Counted from the first letter of the stretch, positions 47,001 to 59,648 are shown. The stretch is DNA of 64,000 nucleotides from Antitrichia curtipendula (GCA_951230915.1 OX579633.1:22106574-22170573); one strand, 5' to 3'. Program-made: numbers and translations. The notes: a model not told the origin generated them from the sequence alone.

Positions 47001-49164
47001 TTTTCCTCATTTTTCTGTTTTGAAGGTTTCAGAGCTTTTTTCGGGATCAAGTTTTGCACCATTTTCAACCGCAGTGGAAGAAGGGGGCATAGTTAAAGCA
47101 ATCAATATTCCTGGGGGTGCCTCAAAAATATCAGCTACGAGGATAAAAAAAGGAGATGTATATCAGCAGGCTATCAAATCGGGGGCTAAAGGCTTACCTT
47201 ACTTGAAAGTATTGGCTGGTGGTATGGGTTTTTATCAGAGCTCTTATTTTTTATGTGCTTGTATCACACCTGCAGTTGGATCGTCAACGAAGTCTTGCTT
47301 GTGGATCATTTGAACTGCAGTGCAAGCGTGCCATTTCTTTTGTTAGGTTGATTACGATCCGATTATTGCACATCAAAATATCGATTTCCGGTCATTGTAT
47401 GTTTCACATCTATTCCTCATGATGTTTGAGAGCGATGATAAATAAATAAATTCCTGATTTTTCATCAGAATATTCGGTATTTTTTTCAGAAATACTTTGG
47501 CCTCTAAATTTTAAGACGAATACAGAAACTTTCGTACTGACAAGGAGGTTGTCATGCAGGCGAGCTCGAGGGGCCTCCTGCTATTGTTGGAAGTTTAAGC
47601 CCGGAGAAAAAGCAAGAGCTTGTAGCACGTTGTGCTTCCAACGGAGGGGATCTCATCTTATTTGCAGCTGGTCCAGCTCCTTCTGTGCATAGAACTCTGG
47701 ATGCTCTTCGGACTTATCTTGCTGAAAGTTTAGATCTCATTGACAAGGTGTATTTCCTTTTCTTCCATTTGGAATCATCTCTTTGAACCTACATGTTTGG
47801 GACATTTGTTCATATACTTGAAATCGACTTCTTTTTGTTTTGGACAACTCTAAGATAGCATCATGCTTGTGAAATGCGTATACCACTGACTTTGTACAAT
47901 TGGTGGCGGGTGTATCAGACTGGGCATGCTATGCTCTGGGTCACGGATTTTCCCATGTTCGAATGGAATGAAGGAGAACAAAGACTGGAGGTGAATCATG
48001 CACTACTATACCCTACAGATATTCGGAAAGTTTCTCCATTTAATGTCTCTGCTATGGGATTAAGAACCGTAAAGCAGCACCTTTCAAGCTCTCCGGGAGT
48101 AACATATTTTGAAGCTTTGCCGGCACGATTTAAGTTTCGGGTTACTCTCAGTATCTGAATTCAGCTCTGTTTTCAAGTCTAATGGCTATGTTGATAATTG
48201 TGAGGCAGGCACTCCACCATCCCTTTACAGCTCCTCATCCAGATGACATAGGAGACCTTAGTACTGCTCGAGCATTGGCCTATGACCTAGTTTACAACGG
48301 TGTTGAGGTTTGTTTTGCTCTCCTTGCCAGTTGACACGTCAGAAAATGTTCTTGTGGTGCGAGAGAACTTTAGATGTGACACTCCTAGACCTGCGCATGA
48401 ATTGCATACTTTTTGTTATTATCGTAATTGACTGTTTCTCATATTTCCTGGTCGGTGCTCTTGTATGAAGGTTGGAGGTGGAAGTTTGAGAATATACAAG
48501 AGAGCTGTTCAAGAAAAGGTGCTGAGTGCTATCGGCTTGACACCTGAAGAAGTTCGTAACTGAGTTTTCTTTCCCTATCTCTCTGACTGGAGCTTTCTAA
48601 ATGAAAATTACTGGGCAGGTGAACATGTAACTGGTTTTAGTGTGGCATCTAGAGTTCATCGTGTTAATTATTGGAAAGAGAGTAGAGTACCGAGATACTC
48701 CGTTCATTTCGTATCTAACAGACAGATGTGGTATTTGCGCTTTTCAGGCAGAAGAAAAGTTTGGGTTCCTTCTAGAAGCACTAGATCTTGGTGCTCCACC
48801 ACATGGTATTGCATCCTCCTCCCACCAGTCTTTTGGATCGTGTTTTGACCCCCAAGTCTTTCAGCACTTTGTTGAGAGTGCGCGGCCCATATTGTGAAAA
48901 AAAGATCTTTCAGCTTTCTATTTTTCATAGTCACTTCTTGACAGAAACACCACTCATTTGGACTTGCAATGCTGATTCGCAGGAGGCATCGCATATGGAT
49001 TGGACCGGTTGGTCATGTTGCTGGCTGGTGAGACCTCAATCCGAGATGTAATTGCATTTCCAAAGTCTACCACAGCTCGGTGTCTGTTAACAAATGCCCC
49101 AGCATCTGTCGATCCTTCACAACTGAGCCAGCTCTCTCTTAAGTCCACTGCCATCAATACATGA
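44018..49164 (+). CDS. Aspartyl-tRNA synthetase, bacterial type, organellar
   Basis: Charges tRNA with aspartate in plastids and/or mitochondria. Fifteen exons: 44018-44410, 44838-44981, 45412-45509, 45711-45822, 45957-46028, 46240-46331, 46447-46567, 46754-46876, 47026-47221, 47560-47747, 47919-47990, 48209-48307, 48471-48551, 48748-48805 and 48983-49164, total about 676 aa. All phases match. Residues 1 to about 65 form an Arg/Ser-rich transit peptide. The anticodon-binding OB fold follows ([20 protein letters not shown]). Then come class II signatures: [28 protein letters not shown] (about 282-289), motif 2 [20 protein letters not shown] (from 305), a bacterial-type GAD insertion (exons 8-10), and motif 3 [10 protein letters not shown] (617-626). 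No frame-breaking lesion. Length fits bacterial AspRS plus a targeting peptide. Weak donors (GTTATT, GTTCGT) are accepted because homology demands them. A decayed partial copy is at 8.4-9.1 kb. Confidence 0.95.
44491..44816. repeat. 163-bp tandem duplication in AspRS intron 1
   Basis: Two units (44491-44653 and 44654-44816) share TTCTCTTACARTTTGACTC, CTTTTAAYGRATCCAATCCA and CACTTCCTGAATCACAWTGG in the same order. A partial third start follows just before the acceptor, so the duplication repeats intron sequence near the 3' splice site. Confidence 0.8.
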
Positions 49165-49420
49165 AATGTACCATATTGGTCCATGTATTGATTTCAACTT
49201 TGAAGAAATCTTTCTTTTGTTCATGTCAATGCATTCCGTGATTCCTCCATGCCGTTTATTTGCAGTTTTGTGGGGCATAAATTTTTCTCTTTTTGATCTG
49301 CCTGCATTCTGTTCCGGATTTATTGTAGCCATATGGTGTAGTATTCGGTGAGTTTCATTCGCAGTTTCATGCGGAATTTCTAACAATAGCAAGCTCCGTG
49401 CAGAGTTTGGCGTAGAGTTT
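49165..49420. other. AspRS 3' UTR and downstream flank
   Basis: Non-coding sequence after the AspRS stop codon up to the TTAA-flanked MITE. No distinct terminator motif was singled out. Confidence 0.4.
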
Positions 49421-49976
49421 TTAACCCCTAAGCGCTCAAACGACCATTTTCTGGTCGCTGCCCGACTTTGGGCAGACAGAATTTTCTGGCAAAAAAGAAC
49501 TTTTATTCTATTTTTTATTTTTTATTTTTATTTCCAAAAGATTGGATTGCCTTTCAATATTTATATTCAAAACTAAGATCGCTATGGTCAAACAAAAATT
49601 ATAAGAGAAATTGCACAAAGTGTTTAGAATTGGCTAGTGTTGAAAAACTTATTATTTTGGGAAAGTGTTGGTGTTCTCATTTCTAGGTCTTATGCATTTT
49701 TTCACAAATCAATAGAAATTGCAATTTTGACCAATCAAAAAAAATTTCCAATTCTAAAGGTAGAAATTGTATTTTTGGTGAATTTTTGAAGTTATATCTT
49801 CAAAATTCATTTGAAGAGAATCTAAAAAGAATTTTATAATTTTGACCGTACAGATACTATCTACTTTTCATGCTTCACATCATCTTTTTTGATGCAAACT
49901 TCAAAAATAGTTATAGAGCTTATATTTTATAATACATTTGTGTTTTGTCTGAATCCCTCGGGCTTTTAGGGGTTAA
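49421..49976. mobile_element. TTAA-flanked MITE downstream of AspRS
   Basis: TTAA (49421-49424) then CCCCTAAGCGCTC; at the right read inward CCCCTAAAAGCCCGAGGGA before TTAA (49973-49976). No coding capacity. Same end sequence as the elements at 28.5 and 55.3-56.8 kb. A short GC-rich imperfect hairpin (ACCATTTTCTGGTCGC) lies just inside the left end. Confidence 0.65.
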
Positions 49977-51610
49977 TCTCATACCTTTCTCCTAGTGTGC
50001 TTGCACTACTTAACCCTAAACCAGGGCTTTTATTTTTGGCTTCTTGGTGCCAGATTGCACCAAAAAAAATAATCTAGCTAAAAAATGACAAAAAAATTGC
50101 CACAAAAACTTCAAATTAAAAAAAAAAAACTTGGATGAAATTGCTAGATTGTGGATGAGAACCAAATTATAGACATACAATATGTACCAATGTGATATTT
50201 TCTATCCAATATGTGGATGAATGTTGAAATTTGAAGCACCACTATAACATTTTATATTGCCACTATAGTACTTCTTAAAAAAGAAAAAAAAAACAAGACG
50301 TGTGGGCCCCCAAGAATCACGTAAAAAAACAATATTATATGATTAAATTTAAGCATAAGTTAAAAATCTAGGAGACACAGAACTAGGGGTTTCAGCAGTG
50401 TGTTGGCATGCTCACTCAAAATTATCAAAACGCTCAATAGTCAAATTACTTCCAGTTTTCACAAACCCCATGATTCCTCCAAACCTTCAAGTACCTTTAT
50501 TTGCAAAGAGACTTCTCCGGACGGACTCAAAATTGGATGACCATAGCTGCCATCACTCTGCCCACATGCACAAAGGAGATTACTTAGAATCCCCCGTCTG
50601 AAACCACAAGAATAAATATAAAACCCCTTCTGTGATACATTCAAAGGTCCTGTATGATTCCCCGTGGACTCAAACCCCCTGGTGATTGAAATCCGCGTGG
50701 AATCTCATAATAAAACCCTAAGAAAATCCCCGATGCTCTCACTCCCCCACGTAATCCCCAAGGCTTACGTGCAAACTTGAGTGCAAACTTTCAAAATGTA
50801 GCTTCGAGTGAAGCAATGGTGCTCAAGGACTTGTTTTTCTGACAATGGTTTATTTGTTACAGATAATGTTAACACAATGGATAGTTCTGGCTAGGAGGTT
50901 GGTAAGTGTGACTGACCATTTTGTCACTCTAAATTTATGTAAATATTTGTCTGCCGCTAAAATGAGGCCAACTTGGTAAGGTTGGAATAGGGGCTTTGCA
51001 GACATAAAGGGTAATGCTTTCACTAAAGATTTGTATGGCAGGGCTAAATTAATTCATAGTGATGGTTTCGTTAGTACTTTTGGTTCGGTGTGGAGCGGAA
51101 ATAGCGGTTGGTACGGGATGAGAGTGTTAGATGTGCGCATTTTGGTTTTGGAATACGCATTATGGGGAGAAGAATGGTGTCAGATTCTAGCTTGATTTGA
51201 CGACAATCAGGACTGGATGACTGGGGACCTAAATGGCAATGCAAGGATTTAGAGCACGATCTTGAGTGTGGTGATTGGGAGCATTGCTGAATAATTGTGA
51301 GAAAAGAGAGCTCGTCGTTCTTGATCCGCTATTTGTTGTCCTCTCTTTGCTTTAACTAGAGATTTCTATTGAATTCCGTTAGACGAAACAAATTTCGTGG
51401 CTTTTGTAGGTTGTTATTGCATTAGTTTTAGTTAGCAGCAGTGTTTTGAACATGTTACCGAGGTGTGTTTGCTTGCAAAATTCAAGGTCCTCACAAATGT
51501 TCAGTTGCGTTCCAGCTAGAATGCGCCGCCGGACATTGAATGATCTTTCTTGAGCATTTAGTTGAGAGAATGGATTATTTTACGGCCCTCCTCATATAAT
51601 GTGCTGATTA
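49977..51610. other. Gene-free spacer
   Basis: A-rich tracts at 50060-50300. From about 50800 the composition becomes less AT-rich, leading into the exon-like remnants that follow. No supported gene. Confidence 0.4.
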
Positions 51611-51619
51611 TATTTGCAG

Positions 51620-53282
51620 GAGTTGGACGTTCAGTCACTGATAGATGCAGGCCTCTTTCCATCACTTGTTTCTGTCCTGTATTGCTTGATAATCTCTTCT
51701 ATATTGCCTAGTGAGCATGCTATTTCTTGTTCTAGTGGTCAAGCACCATCAGACAGTGTCGTACATTCATCAGGAACCTCGTGGGTACAAGCCTGAAGCC
51801 TGAAGTCTAAAAGCCTGAAGTCGGTTTCTAGTTCTGCTTTGAACGACACTGTGATTCTTTCACAAGGTCTGGAAGCTGCAGAGCCAATTTCTGTAAACGA
51901 AAAGCCCCCAGTCGACTCTCATGAGAAGCAGATTATTGAAGAGGTCGTTTCATTGGGAGATAGAGTCCTGGAAGAGCCTGAGGTATTTTAGAGTCGGTAC
52001 CTAGAGTTTTTTACAAAAACTCTTAGTAGCTCTTGGCTTGATTTTCTGCGGGCTCTGAGAAAGCATCCTTATTGCTAAACTTTGCCCCGTATTTATTTCT
52101 CTGCTCTTGTTGTCTCCATAACGTATGAAAGCAAGATTCGCCAAAATAATGCTTTCGTTGTGGCGAGACATTCAGACTGTAATGGGACATGTTTTGTATT
52201 TTGTTAGCAGGGCGAGTCAAAAGATGACAAAGCTCCTGCCATCTCCGGGAAGAAAAAAATGGAGGAGTTAAACTAGGATTGATCATTAATTTGTCCGAGA
52301 ACTTCCTCGTACATTTCATTTTGAGGATGACATGGTTCTCTGACGCATTAAGCATATGGCGAATGGGACATTTGACCGGAAACTCGGTTCTATGAATTAT
52401 TCTCTTGTTGAAGATTTCATTTTTTCATACTTTCCTTAGGATATTGTGTCTAATGTGTCATGGAAATGTCATCATTTCTTAAAATGTGTTGCAAACTTGC
52501 ATGCCATTCTATGTCTTCTTTAAAATCCACTCTAGTGGATTGAGTAGGTGCTGCATGCGTGCTGCAAAAAAATCTGGAGTTGGTGGCTTGGTATGTCCAA
52601 GCATGTTGCTGACTTATTGGACCTTGATTATAAAGAGTAAGCCATTTCTCATTACTGATATCCACTTCATAAGGTTGTAGATTACTGTTATGCATCAAAT
52701 TAAATACAAATGGCTGTTGGTAATCCTTCGGCTTCATTGTGAAGGGTATGCATGGCAGACTTAGGAAGCAAATGATTATTTCTTGTCACCAAATGAAGAC
52801 ACTTTGCGTAGGCTGCTCATATTTCAACTTTGATCACCTTTATGGATTTTGCAATGTACAGTATCTAAGCTCAACTATATGTTAATGTGTTTTCTAAATG
52901 CATTTGCAGTTTTGAACGACCAGATTTTTCTTCTCTTTTCACTGGGGCTTCTGCATTGAAGGGCAAGTGATAATTATTTCTTGCCCAATTTTTCAGCTTT
53001 AAATCTTAAAGAGAGTCTTTTATTTTGAGTACTAGGCTGTCTTTGATGTCTTGCATCCATAGTAGTAGTGGAATGAATTCCTGGTTATTTTGATCAATTA
53101 TCTTGAATGAATTTTAATGGTTGTGTTGTTTGCATTGCAGTCTATTTTAAGTTCAGTGCTATGGTGGTCATCAATTTGGTGTGTGGGCTGGGCAATTGGG
53201 AGATGGGCGCGCAATAACCCTGCGGGAGCTATCGGCTTCCAAAGGAGAAAGGTGGGAGTTGCAATTGAAAGGGGCTTGTAAA
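51620..53282 (+). pseudogene. Exon-like remnants of an unrecognised gene
   Basis: Several short frames have good splice borders. At 51620: CAG then ELDVQSLIDAGLFPSLVSVL. At 51900-51981: KPPVDSHEKQIIEEVVSLGD to EEPE, with a donor GTATTT. At about 52210: GESKDDKAPAISGKKKMEEL, joining in phase 0, then stop. At about 52913: FERPDFSSLFTGASALK. At about 53141: a frame starting [14 protein letters not shown] stop at 51794-51796 follows the first frame, and no start codon or continuous model could be built. Probably a decayed or partial gene; I do not recognise the family. Confidence 0.35.
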
Positions 53283-54126
53283 ACACCATACAGCCGAACT
53301 GTTGATGACTTGTAGTACTGAGAAGTAGTGTCCAGGAGTTTCTTTGCAATGAAGCTATGTATTATCTGGGAGTGCCTACGACACCCTTGAGCTTGGTGAC
53401 CACTGGTGAAGGAACATGTTCTAGCTTTGAGTATGTTCGACCTTGCTCCAATATGCTGTTTGTTAAGTAGACGTTCTTTTTTACATGAGTTTTGTGTTTG
53501 GAATATTTCTAAGATTGAGTTCTCAATTTTTGTTAGACTTGACTCATGTGTCTACAGTTGCACGAACAAGACGATGTTCAGCAACAACTGAATTTTAAGT
53601 GTTGACATTGTGCATTCAGCAACAATGTAAAAGGGAGCTAAGAGTTGTTGTTTGCCATATTGCCCCGTCGTTCATTAGATTTGAGACTTTCGATGCCAGA
53701 ACCATGCAGCGCATGACAAAACCGACCTACCAATCCATTTTCACTATTCTGAATTTGAGAATCTGCCATTTGAACGGCAAAGGGTAGAGGGTTCTTCTGA
53801 ATCCTCAAAAGGTGAGAACAATACTCTTAAAATCGACGTATCTAAAAACAAGTAAGCAGGTATATGTGTTCATTTACATTGATCCTATTTTCATACTCCT
53901 AGAATCTTCAATTCTCACATTGTTGTGTGTGATCACTACTCAAGGCGATTATGACTTTGCAAGTGCCGATTTCCTTGGATTCTTATCCCTATATTGATGG
54001 GGCTTTGTTTGATGGCAGCGTGAATTACCAAGATTGCAGAGCGAACTACAATTTTGATCGCAGAATGGCAAGCAGTTGGGTTCACATTGTAACGAATATG
54101 AGGTTGTTACTTTGTGCGTGTTGCAG
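53283..54126. other. Spacer before the GH16 remnant
   Basis: No confident gene. The frame 53951-54112 could in principle be an upstream exon of the XTH-like remnant but shows no XTH signature. Confidence 0.35.
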
Positions 54127-54227
54127 GCGTGACTCTCTCGACCTCTACTTTCTACTTGAACGGATATTTTCGAGCTTCAATCATGTTGCCCAAGGGCAAC
54201 ACTGCCGGGACAGTCACCGCGTTCTAT
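54127..54227 (+). pseudogene. XTH / GH16 single-exon remnant
   Basis: Between a TTGCAG acceptor and a GTACGT donor, the frame reads VTLSTSTFYLNGYFRASIML, then PKGNTAGTVTAFY. The Y-L-x-G-Y-F-x-A-x-I-x-L-P-x-x-x-T-A-G-x-V-x-A-F-Y pattern is the strand preceding the catalytic HDEID motif in xyloglucan endotransglucosylase/hydrolases. The next exon with HDEIDFEFLG is not found downstream, nor is a start upstream. It is a lone fragment of a cell-wall enzyme gene. Confidence 0.55.
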
Positions 54228-54339
54228 GTACGTCTCCCTCAATCTCGACACTCAGTCGTATAATTTGTAGAACTCTACTTACAAATACATTTCTCAATTT
54301 ACCGCATTGCGTGCAATTCAAACAATGAGCTTTACAATG

Positions 54340-54510
54340 AGCTCCACGTGACAGTGGACGCAGGCGAGATCACGTCTAGCGACGAGTCGGAACCTCGACG
54401 TTTCCCAAAGTTCCCCAGAGTTCCCTCCAAGTTCCCTTGGCGTTCCTCAGTTTTGCCGCGGACGTTCGCCCCGTTGGGAGCGTCAGCGTTTCCAACGGGG
54501 CCCATAAAAA
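54340..54510. other. GC-rich patch
   Basis: A C/G-rich stretch (GACGAGTCGGAACCTCGACG, GTTCCC-type repeats, CCGTTGGGAGCGTCAGCGTT) with sharp AT-rich edges on the right. No frame or RNA structure recognised. CCAACGGGG / CCCCGTTGG gives a small inverted pair. Confidence 0.5.
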
Positions 54511-55352
54511 AAACCCTGTCCTAAACCTTTAAAGGACAGTGCAAGCCCCTTGGGCCTTTTGAAAGTCAAATCTTGAATTTTTATATAGTTCTTGGTTTTA
54601 AGTGTTTTTAAGCTTAACTAAGAAAATGTAACTCCAATAATCTGTTTTTTACTCCATTTGGATTTTCTTACAAAATTGTTGAAATTGTAATTTTTGTGAG
54701 ACTTTCAAGATAGCATTTTAAAAGTTGAGAATACACCACTTTTGAACTTTTTCTATCAAAATTTATCTTGGTGTAATCTCATGGTCATTTATCAAATTTA
54801 TCTTGGTCAACCATAAAATGTCTCTTAAGGGTTAAATGCCTCATCTTTTTTCAAATTTTGACACATTTATAATAATTTCATGAACTTGGTTATTAAAGAA
54901 CGTTGTCTTTTCAACCTTCAAGTATTAAATTTAATAAATGAGAAGTTAATTGGACTAAGCATTTGTTATTTGTCTTTGAACTCTCCTCCAAAGTTTGAGC
55001 ACAGCCTCTTGACTTGGACGGCTATAGTATGAAGCTTGCAAAGGCCAAGTCTTCTATCCTTTTCTCTGTACAAATAATAAATAGCAAATAACAAATAACA
55101 AATAACAAAAAAAAATTGACGGATTCTCAATCATAGTTTGACACAGGTTTCTTATAGTGATGTAATAATTTTTCTACCACATTGTTAGTTTTTTTGTTTT
55201 TTTGTTTTTTTTGGGGGGGGCAACGGCCTCTAGGTTGTGCCATCTAGTTTGAAAGGTTGAGAGGTTGAGATTTAAAAAATTTCTGGATTTTTGCAATTTG
55301 TTTAGTAGAAATTGACATACTCTCGATCTTCTGCCATAGTGTGAAGTGACCC
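54511..55352. other. Gene-free AT-rich spacer
   Basis: Homopolymer tracts and short AAATAACAAATAAC repeats at 55080-55110. No supported gene. Confidence 0.5.
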
Positions 55353-56840
55353 TTAACCCCTAAAGTCCCATTAGCCTATGAGGACCAGAATGTGACTTCA
55401 AGTAGGCTCATATGGTCCCAATATTCATTGTAATTTTTTGAAACTTTTTTTGGAGCTAAGAAAATACATAAGCTTTGTAGTAATACAATTTTTTTTCAAT
55501 TGATGCTCATGAACAATAGGTACGGCATAATAAGCCAAGAATCGAGGTCACCGGGCAACACAAAAAAAAAAGTTTAATTTTTTTTCTCAAATATTATATT
55601 TTTATCTACTTGTGAAGCTTTGATTCATTCTATTTGGTCTAATGATGAGAAAGTTATGGAGAACCTTGTTTTGGGGGCAACCTAAGCATGTTCTTCAAAA
55701 AATAACTTGTAGGATTCATTTTTTAATGCGATTTTCAACTAAACTCAAAAAATTGTTTAACCCCTGAAGCCCCGAGGGTGTTTTTTTGCCAAAAACCACT
55801 CAAAACTACTACTTCTGTTGTATTCACTTAAGGAAACCAATTTTTTTTGTTTCTTTTAGAATTTAATCGTAGGATCTTGTACTTAACTTGTTTGAGATCA
55901 TGTAGTAAAAATTTCATCAAACTTCACCGTACGGATTGGAAGATATTAGTATTCAAAGTTGAACAAAAAGTTTTTTTTAAAGAAGATGCTTAAATTGCCC
56001 GGAAAACTAAGATTGTCCATAGCTTTCTCATCCCTAGTCCAAATAGAATGAATCAAAGCTTCATGTGTAGGTAAAAACATAATATTTTAGGGGAAAAATT
56101 CAAATTTTTTAATTTTGACTTTTTTTAATTTTTTTGGGGCTGCCCGCCAGTCTCCATTTCTTGCTCATTGTGCCATAACTTTTTCATCCGGCATCCGATT
56201 GAAACAAAAATTATATATACAAAAAGCTCTTGCAAAGCTACACAACCTCAAAAAATCTCAAAAAAAATCACTTCAAATTGAGACAATAGGAACCTATCCG
56301 GACCCAAATTGTCCCTTGAGGGGACAAGCGGGGCTTTAGGGGTTAAAGGGTTAAGTATGCTTGCTAAAACAATCTCACTGTTGGATTTATTGTTTTCAAT
56401 ATCATTTTAGAGCTATTAACAATTTAGTTTTTTGTTCAATTTTAGACCTAATTTTTTAAAGAATGATAATCAATTGTACTTTTTTGAATTTTTTCCTTAC
56501 AATAGCCTTTCAATTCAATTTTTCAACATAAATTTTTCTAAATTCAAAGCCTAAAGTAGAATTTCTTTTCACAAATGACAATCAAAGTCATCTGAAATTG
56601 CAAGACAACGTTCAAAAAATCTTCTTTTCCAACTTTGAATGTTGATATCTTCCAACCTATATGGCCAAAATTCATGAAATTTTTACCATGTGATCTATGA
56701 TAAGTCAAGTACAAGATCCTATGGTCAAATTTCAAGAAAAATATTTTCCTTCTTTTCTTGGGAGAACACAACATAAATGGTAGTTTTGAGTGTTTTTTGA
56801 CAAAAAAAATGACCTTGGGACCCTAGAGCTTAGGTATTAA
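55353..56840. mobile_element. TTAA-flanked element, outer copy
   Basis: The left end is TTAA (55353-55356) then CCCCTAAAGTCCC. The proposed right end, read inward from TTAA (56837-56840), is TACCTAAGCTCTAGGGTCCC. Sequence near the right end, read inward (AAAAACACTCAAAACTACC, TAGGATCTTGTACTTGACTT, GGAAGATATCAACATTCAAA), matches the left end of the inner copy (55761-55990) in order. The outer copy is interrupted by the inner one. Non-coding. Confidence 0.5.
55757..56346. mobile_element. TTAA-flanked element, inner (nested) copy
   Basis: TTAA (55757-55760) then CCCCTGAAGCCCCGAGGG; right end read inward CCCCTAAAGCCCCGCTTG before TTAA (56343-56346). Inverted ends share about 16 bases. No coding capacity. 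It sits within the outer copy, which shows successive insertions by the same family. Confidence 0.65.
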
Positions 56841-58153
56841 TCTTTAAATGTTGGGTTGGTCATCGTGAAAATCATCCTTTTGGAGGTAATGTGTAAATTA
56901 TTTGCTCAAAAATACCAAGAGCACTCATTAGAAATCACACTATTGTGGAAGACCTTCTATACAAAATTTCAAGGATGAACATGTGCACTTCTATTTTACG
57001 TAGAAGGAATTTTTGTCATCCATCGAACAATAAATGTCTGCTACGTTGTTCAAGGGTTATAGGATATTTCTATTATATACTATGTACTATTAGTATCACC
57101 AACATTTATAGTACAAGTAGCATTTGGATTCAAAGGTGAACATTCATTTGTCCTTTTTTTTCACTTCAATCTACCTTTCAATTATTTATCTTCTTTGACC
57201 CTTCAATACTCAATTCCCTTTTTTGAAATTCTGGCACATTTTTGCTTATATCTTTGAACAAGTATATTACTTAACTCAATTTCATCAAAATTGATCAAGA
57301 AAGAATATTTGTTTTAAAACATTCAAGCATTACTTTGAATGAATGAGAAGTCACTTGGACAAAACACCATCTTAAAAGTATTATGTTCATCATTTGGAAT
57401 AGGATTTTAGAGTGTTTAGGGGATAACAACCAATTTGACTTTGCTTTTTCAAGAAATCATTCAAAGTGACAAAGTGCATAAATTTGAAGTTCTTGTGAAT
57501 TTGCTTTAAGTTAAATTAGGTGGTCTTGCGGTGATGCAAATTTTGGAGATACTTAGGTCAAAAGGTTCACAACCAATCATTAAAAACAACTTGCATTATA
57601 AGTTGCCCTATTTAGAAAATATATTTTAAAATATAGATTGAACACTTTGCAAAAAAAACTTACTTTACACTTGTTTTAAAGGTTTGCCTTTCAGAGATAA
57701 GTCACGAACCTTTACTAATTTTTTTTCAAGGTTACTAATCCCTTACCATTCAAGGGGATGAGAAGTGTCCTTTGTGAAATACAAGTAGGACCTCTCTTAG
57801 TACATGGTGCCGGGATTATGCACTAAGAGAGATTTATGCATTTAGAGAGGTGTAATAATGGCCACCTAAGAAATGTTGGCTCTAACTACACTATTTTTCA
57901 AAAAAAAATGTTTGGAATTGGACCCACTTATTAAGTGTATAAGTCATAGTTATACACTAAAAGAGGATGCACTAAGAGAGGCTCTACGTGTAAAAAAAGA
58001 ACAACAATCAAACATTCCAGAGAAACAATCTGATTGCTTGATTTTAGATTTTGATGTTGCATTTATTAAGCAATGAAGCTAATCACGCATCCCAATGGTT
58101 GGAAGATTTTAGAGTCCACCTTGATTTTTGTGTGCAACACTATTTTTGAAGAC
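56841..58153. other. Gene-free AT-rich spacer
   Basis: No supported gene. A single degenerate match to the intron-1 palindrome (CTTGCGGTGATGCAAA) lies at about 57525, outside the giant element. Confidence 0.45.
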
Positions 58154-58155
58154 TA

Positions 58156-58698
58156 AGGTAAACCAACCTATGACAGGCCAAGTGCCTAATACAGACATCT
58201 ATAAGATGACCCATTACAGTTTTCCATCAATCTGTGCCAGGTTTTTTCCAATTAATGTAAGCAAAACTTTATTAGGTAGGTTGATGGCTGAAATCAATGT
58301 TTTGTATGATGGTGATGGAGATGTTAGAGACTGTTTTAGGAACTCGTCCCTTTTTAGTGTAATTCATTACATGAACTAACTTTTTTTGTTCCTTTATGTC
58401 ATGTCCATGTTAGAAAATATTTCAACCATGTTAGGAAATATTGTAACTGCATTGGGTGGTTTGATGACCACCATGGGTATAGTTTTTGATGGTTGTGGGA
58501 TAGTCTACAGACTGTTTTGAGCCATCTGGCCAATTCACTTCAAAAATCTGTAACAAATTCATACTTTGTCAAAAAAATAAAATTTCAATTGTCCTACCAA
58601 TTTTTCATGTTTGCCTTTATATGAAAAAAAAATTTCAAAATTTCAAATATGTCAACAAGGCAAACCAGGCAATCTGCCTGTCATAGGCTGGTTTACCT
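58156..58698. mobile_element. TA-flanked MITE, AGGTAAACCA family
   Basis: Left end AGGTAAACCAACCTATGACA after TA (58154-58155); right end read inward AGGTAAACCAGCCTATGACA before TA (58699-58700). These are about 23-bp near-perfect terminal inverted repeats. No coding sequence. Confidence 0.75.
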
Positions 58699-58701
58699 TA
58701 G

Positions 58702-59648
58702 TGCATTCACAGGTCAAGCAAACCATGGGCAGTGAGAACTAACTTTAGAAGGATAAGACTAATTTTAAAGAAAGTTAGGTACAAACTACGAGATTTGATG
58801 AATGAATGGAGATATTTTTCATTTCTCTAATAATCCATAATGTCATTATTATATACCTAGAAGATGTCTGCATTTCTTGGGTACATAGTGAAACATTGTC
58901 AATTTTAGACATGATTTCCAAAAAAGGTATACGTGGCATTATTTCATTGGTTGTTAAGCTTTTACAAAAAATTTGAAAGGGGTACACGTATAATTTTCCT
59001 ATTGGTTGTAAAAATTTTTAGCAAACTCTTTGTGTAAAACAAATTTTTGATTCAACATGTGAAACTCACCTCAACCATCCATATTTATGTTCTTGAAAAC
59101 CTATAAAAGTTACAAATATATATGTATTTTTGGCTTATAAATATACATGTATTCCATATTTGTATTCTGTAAGCATATCCATATCCATATCCTGCATTTT
59201 ATAGTTTGAAACCATATGTGTATCCTTATTAATACATATATATTATGTATCTGCATTTTGTATTGCATTTTATATCCGTATTCTGAATTCAAAATTGGAT
59301 GACCAAGATCGTATGTTCCACAGGCACCATCAATTTTGTTTTCTCACAAGATCAACAACATTTAGGAGTTTTGTTTTTTCTTGAACTCATATCAATGACT
59401 CTTGATTTTTTCAAGAGGAGGGGAGGGAAGGAATTGAAACACAAACATAATGTTCACATCTTTTGGGTATGTAGTCATTCATTGAACACTCTTTGTCTTC
59501 CGTAGTGTTTCAAAATTAATCTACATCTCAAGAGACATTTTAGAGTCACTGGTGGAATCTTGAATGACCAATTATTTAGGGGTTGAAGTTTCTTTCTCTA
59601 GAGGACCTAAAAAATGTTTAAAAAGACATGCTTCCCCATTGTGTCCCT
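58702..59648. other. Gene-free AT-rich spacer
   Basis: Contains a degenerate CATATCCATATCC / ATATGTATTC patch (59110-59290). No supported gene. Confidence 0.5.

Noticed and set aside
47991..48158. Open continuation of AspRS exon 11 ([20 protein letters not shown] and on)
   Set aside because: The conserved AspRS sequence runs from RLE directly to ALHHPFTAP in the next exon, so this is an intron that happens to stay open.
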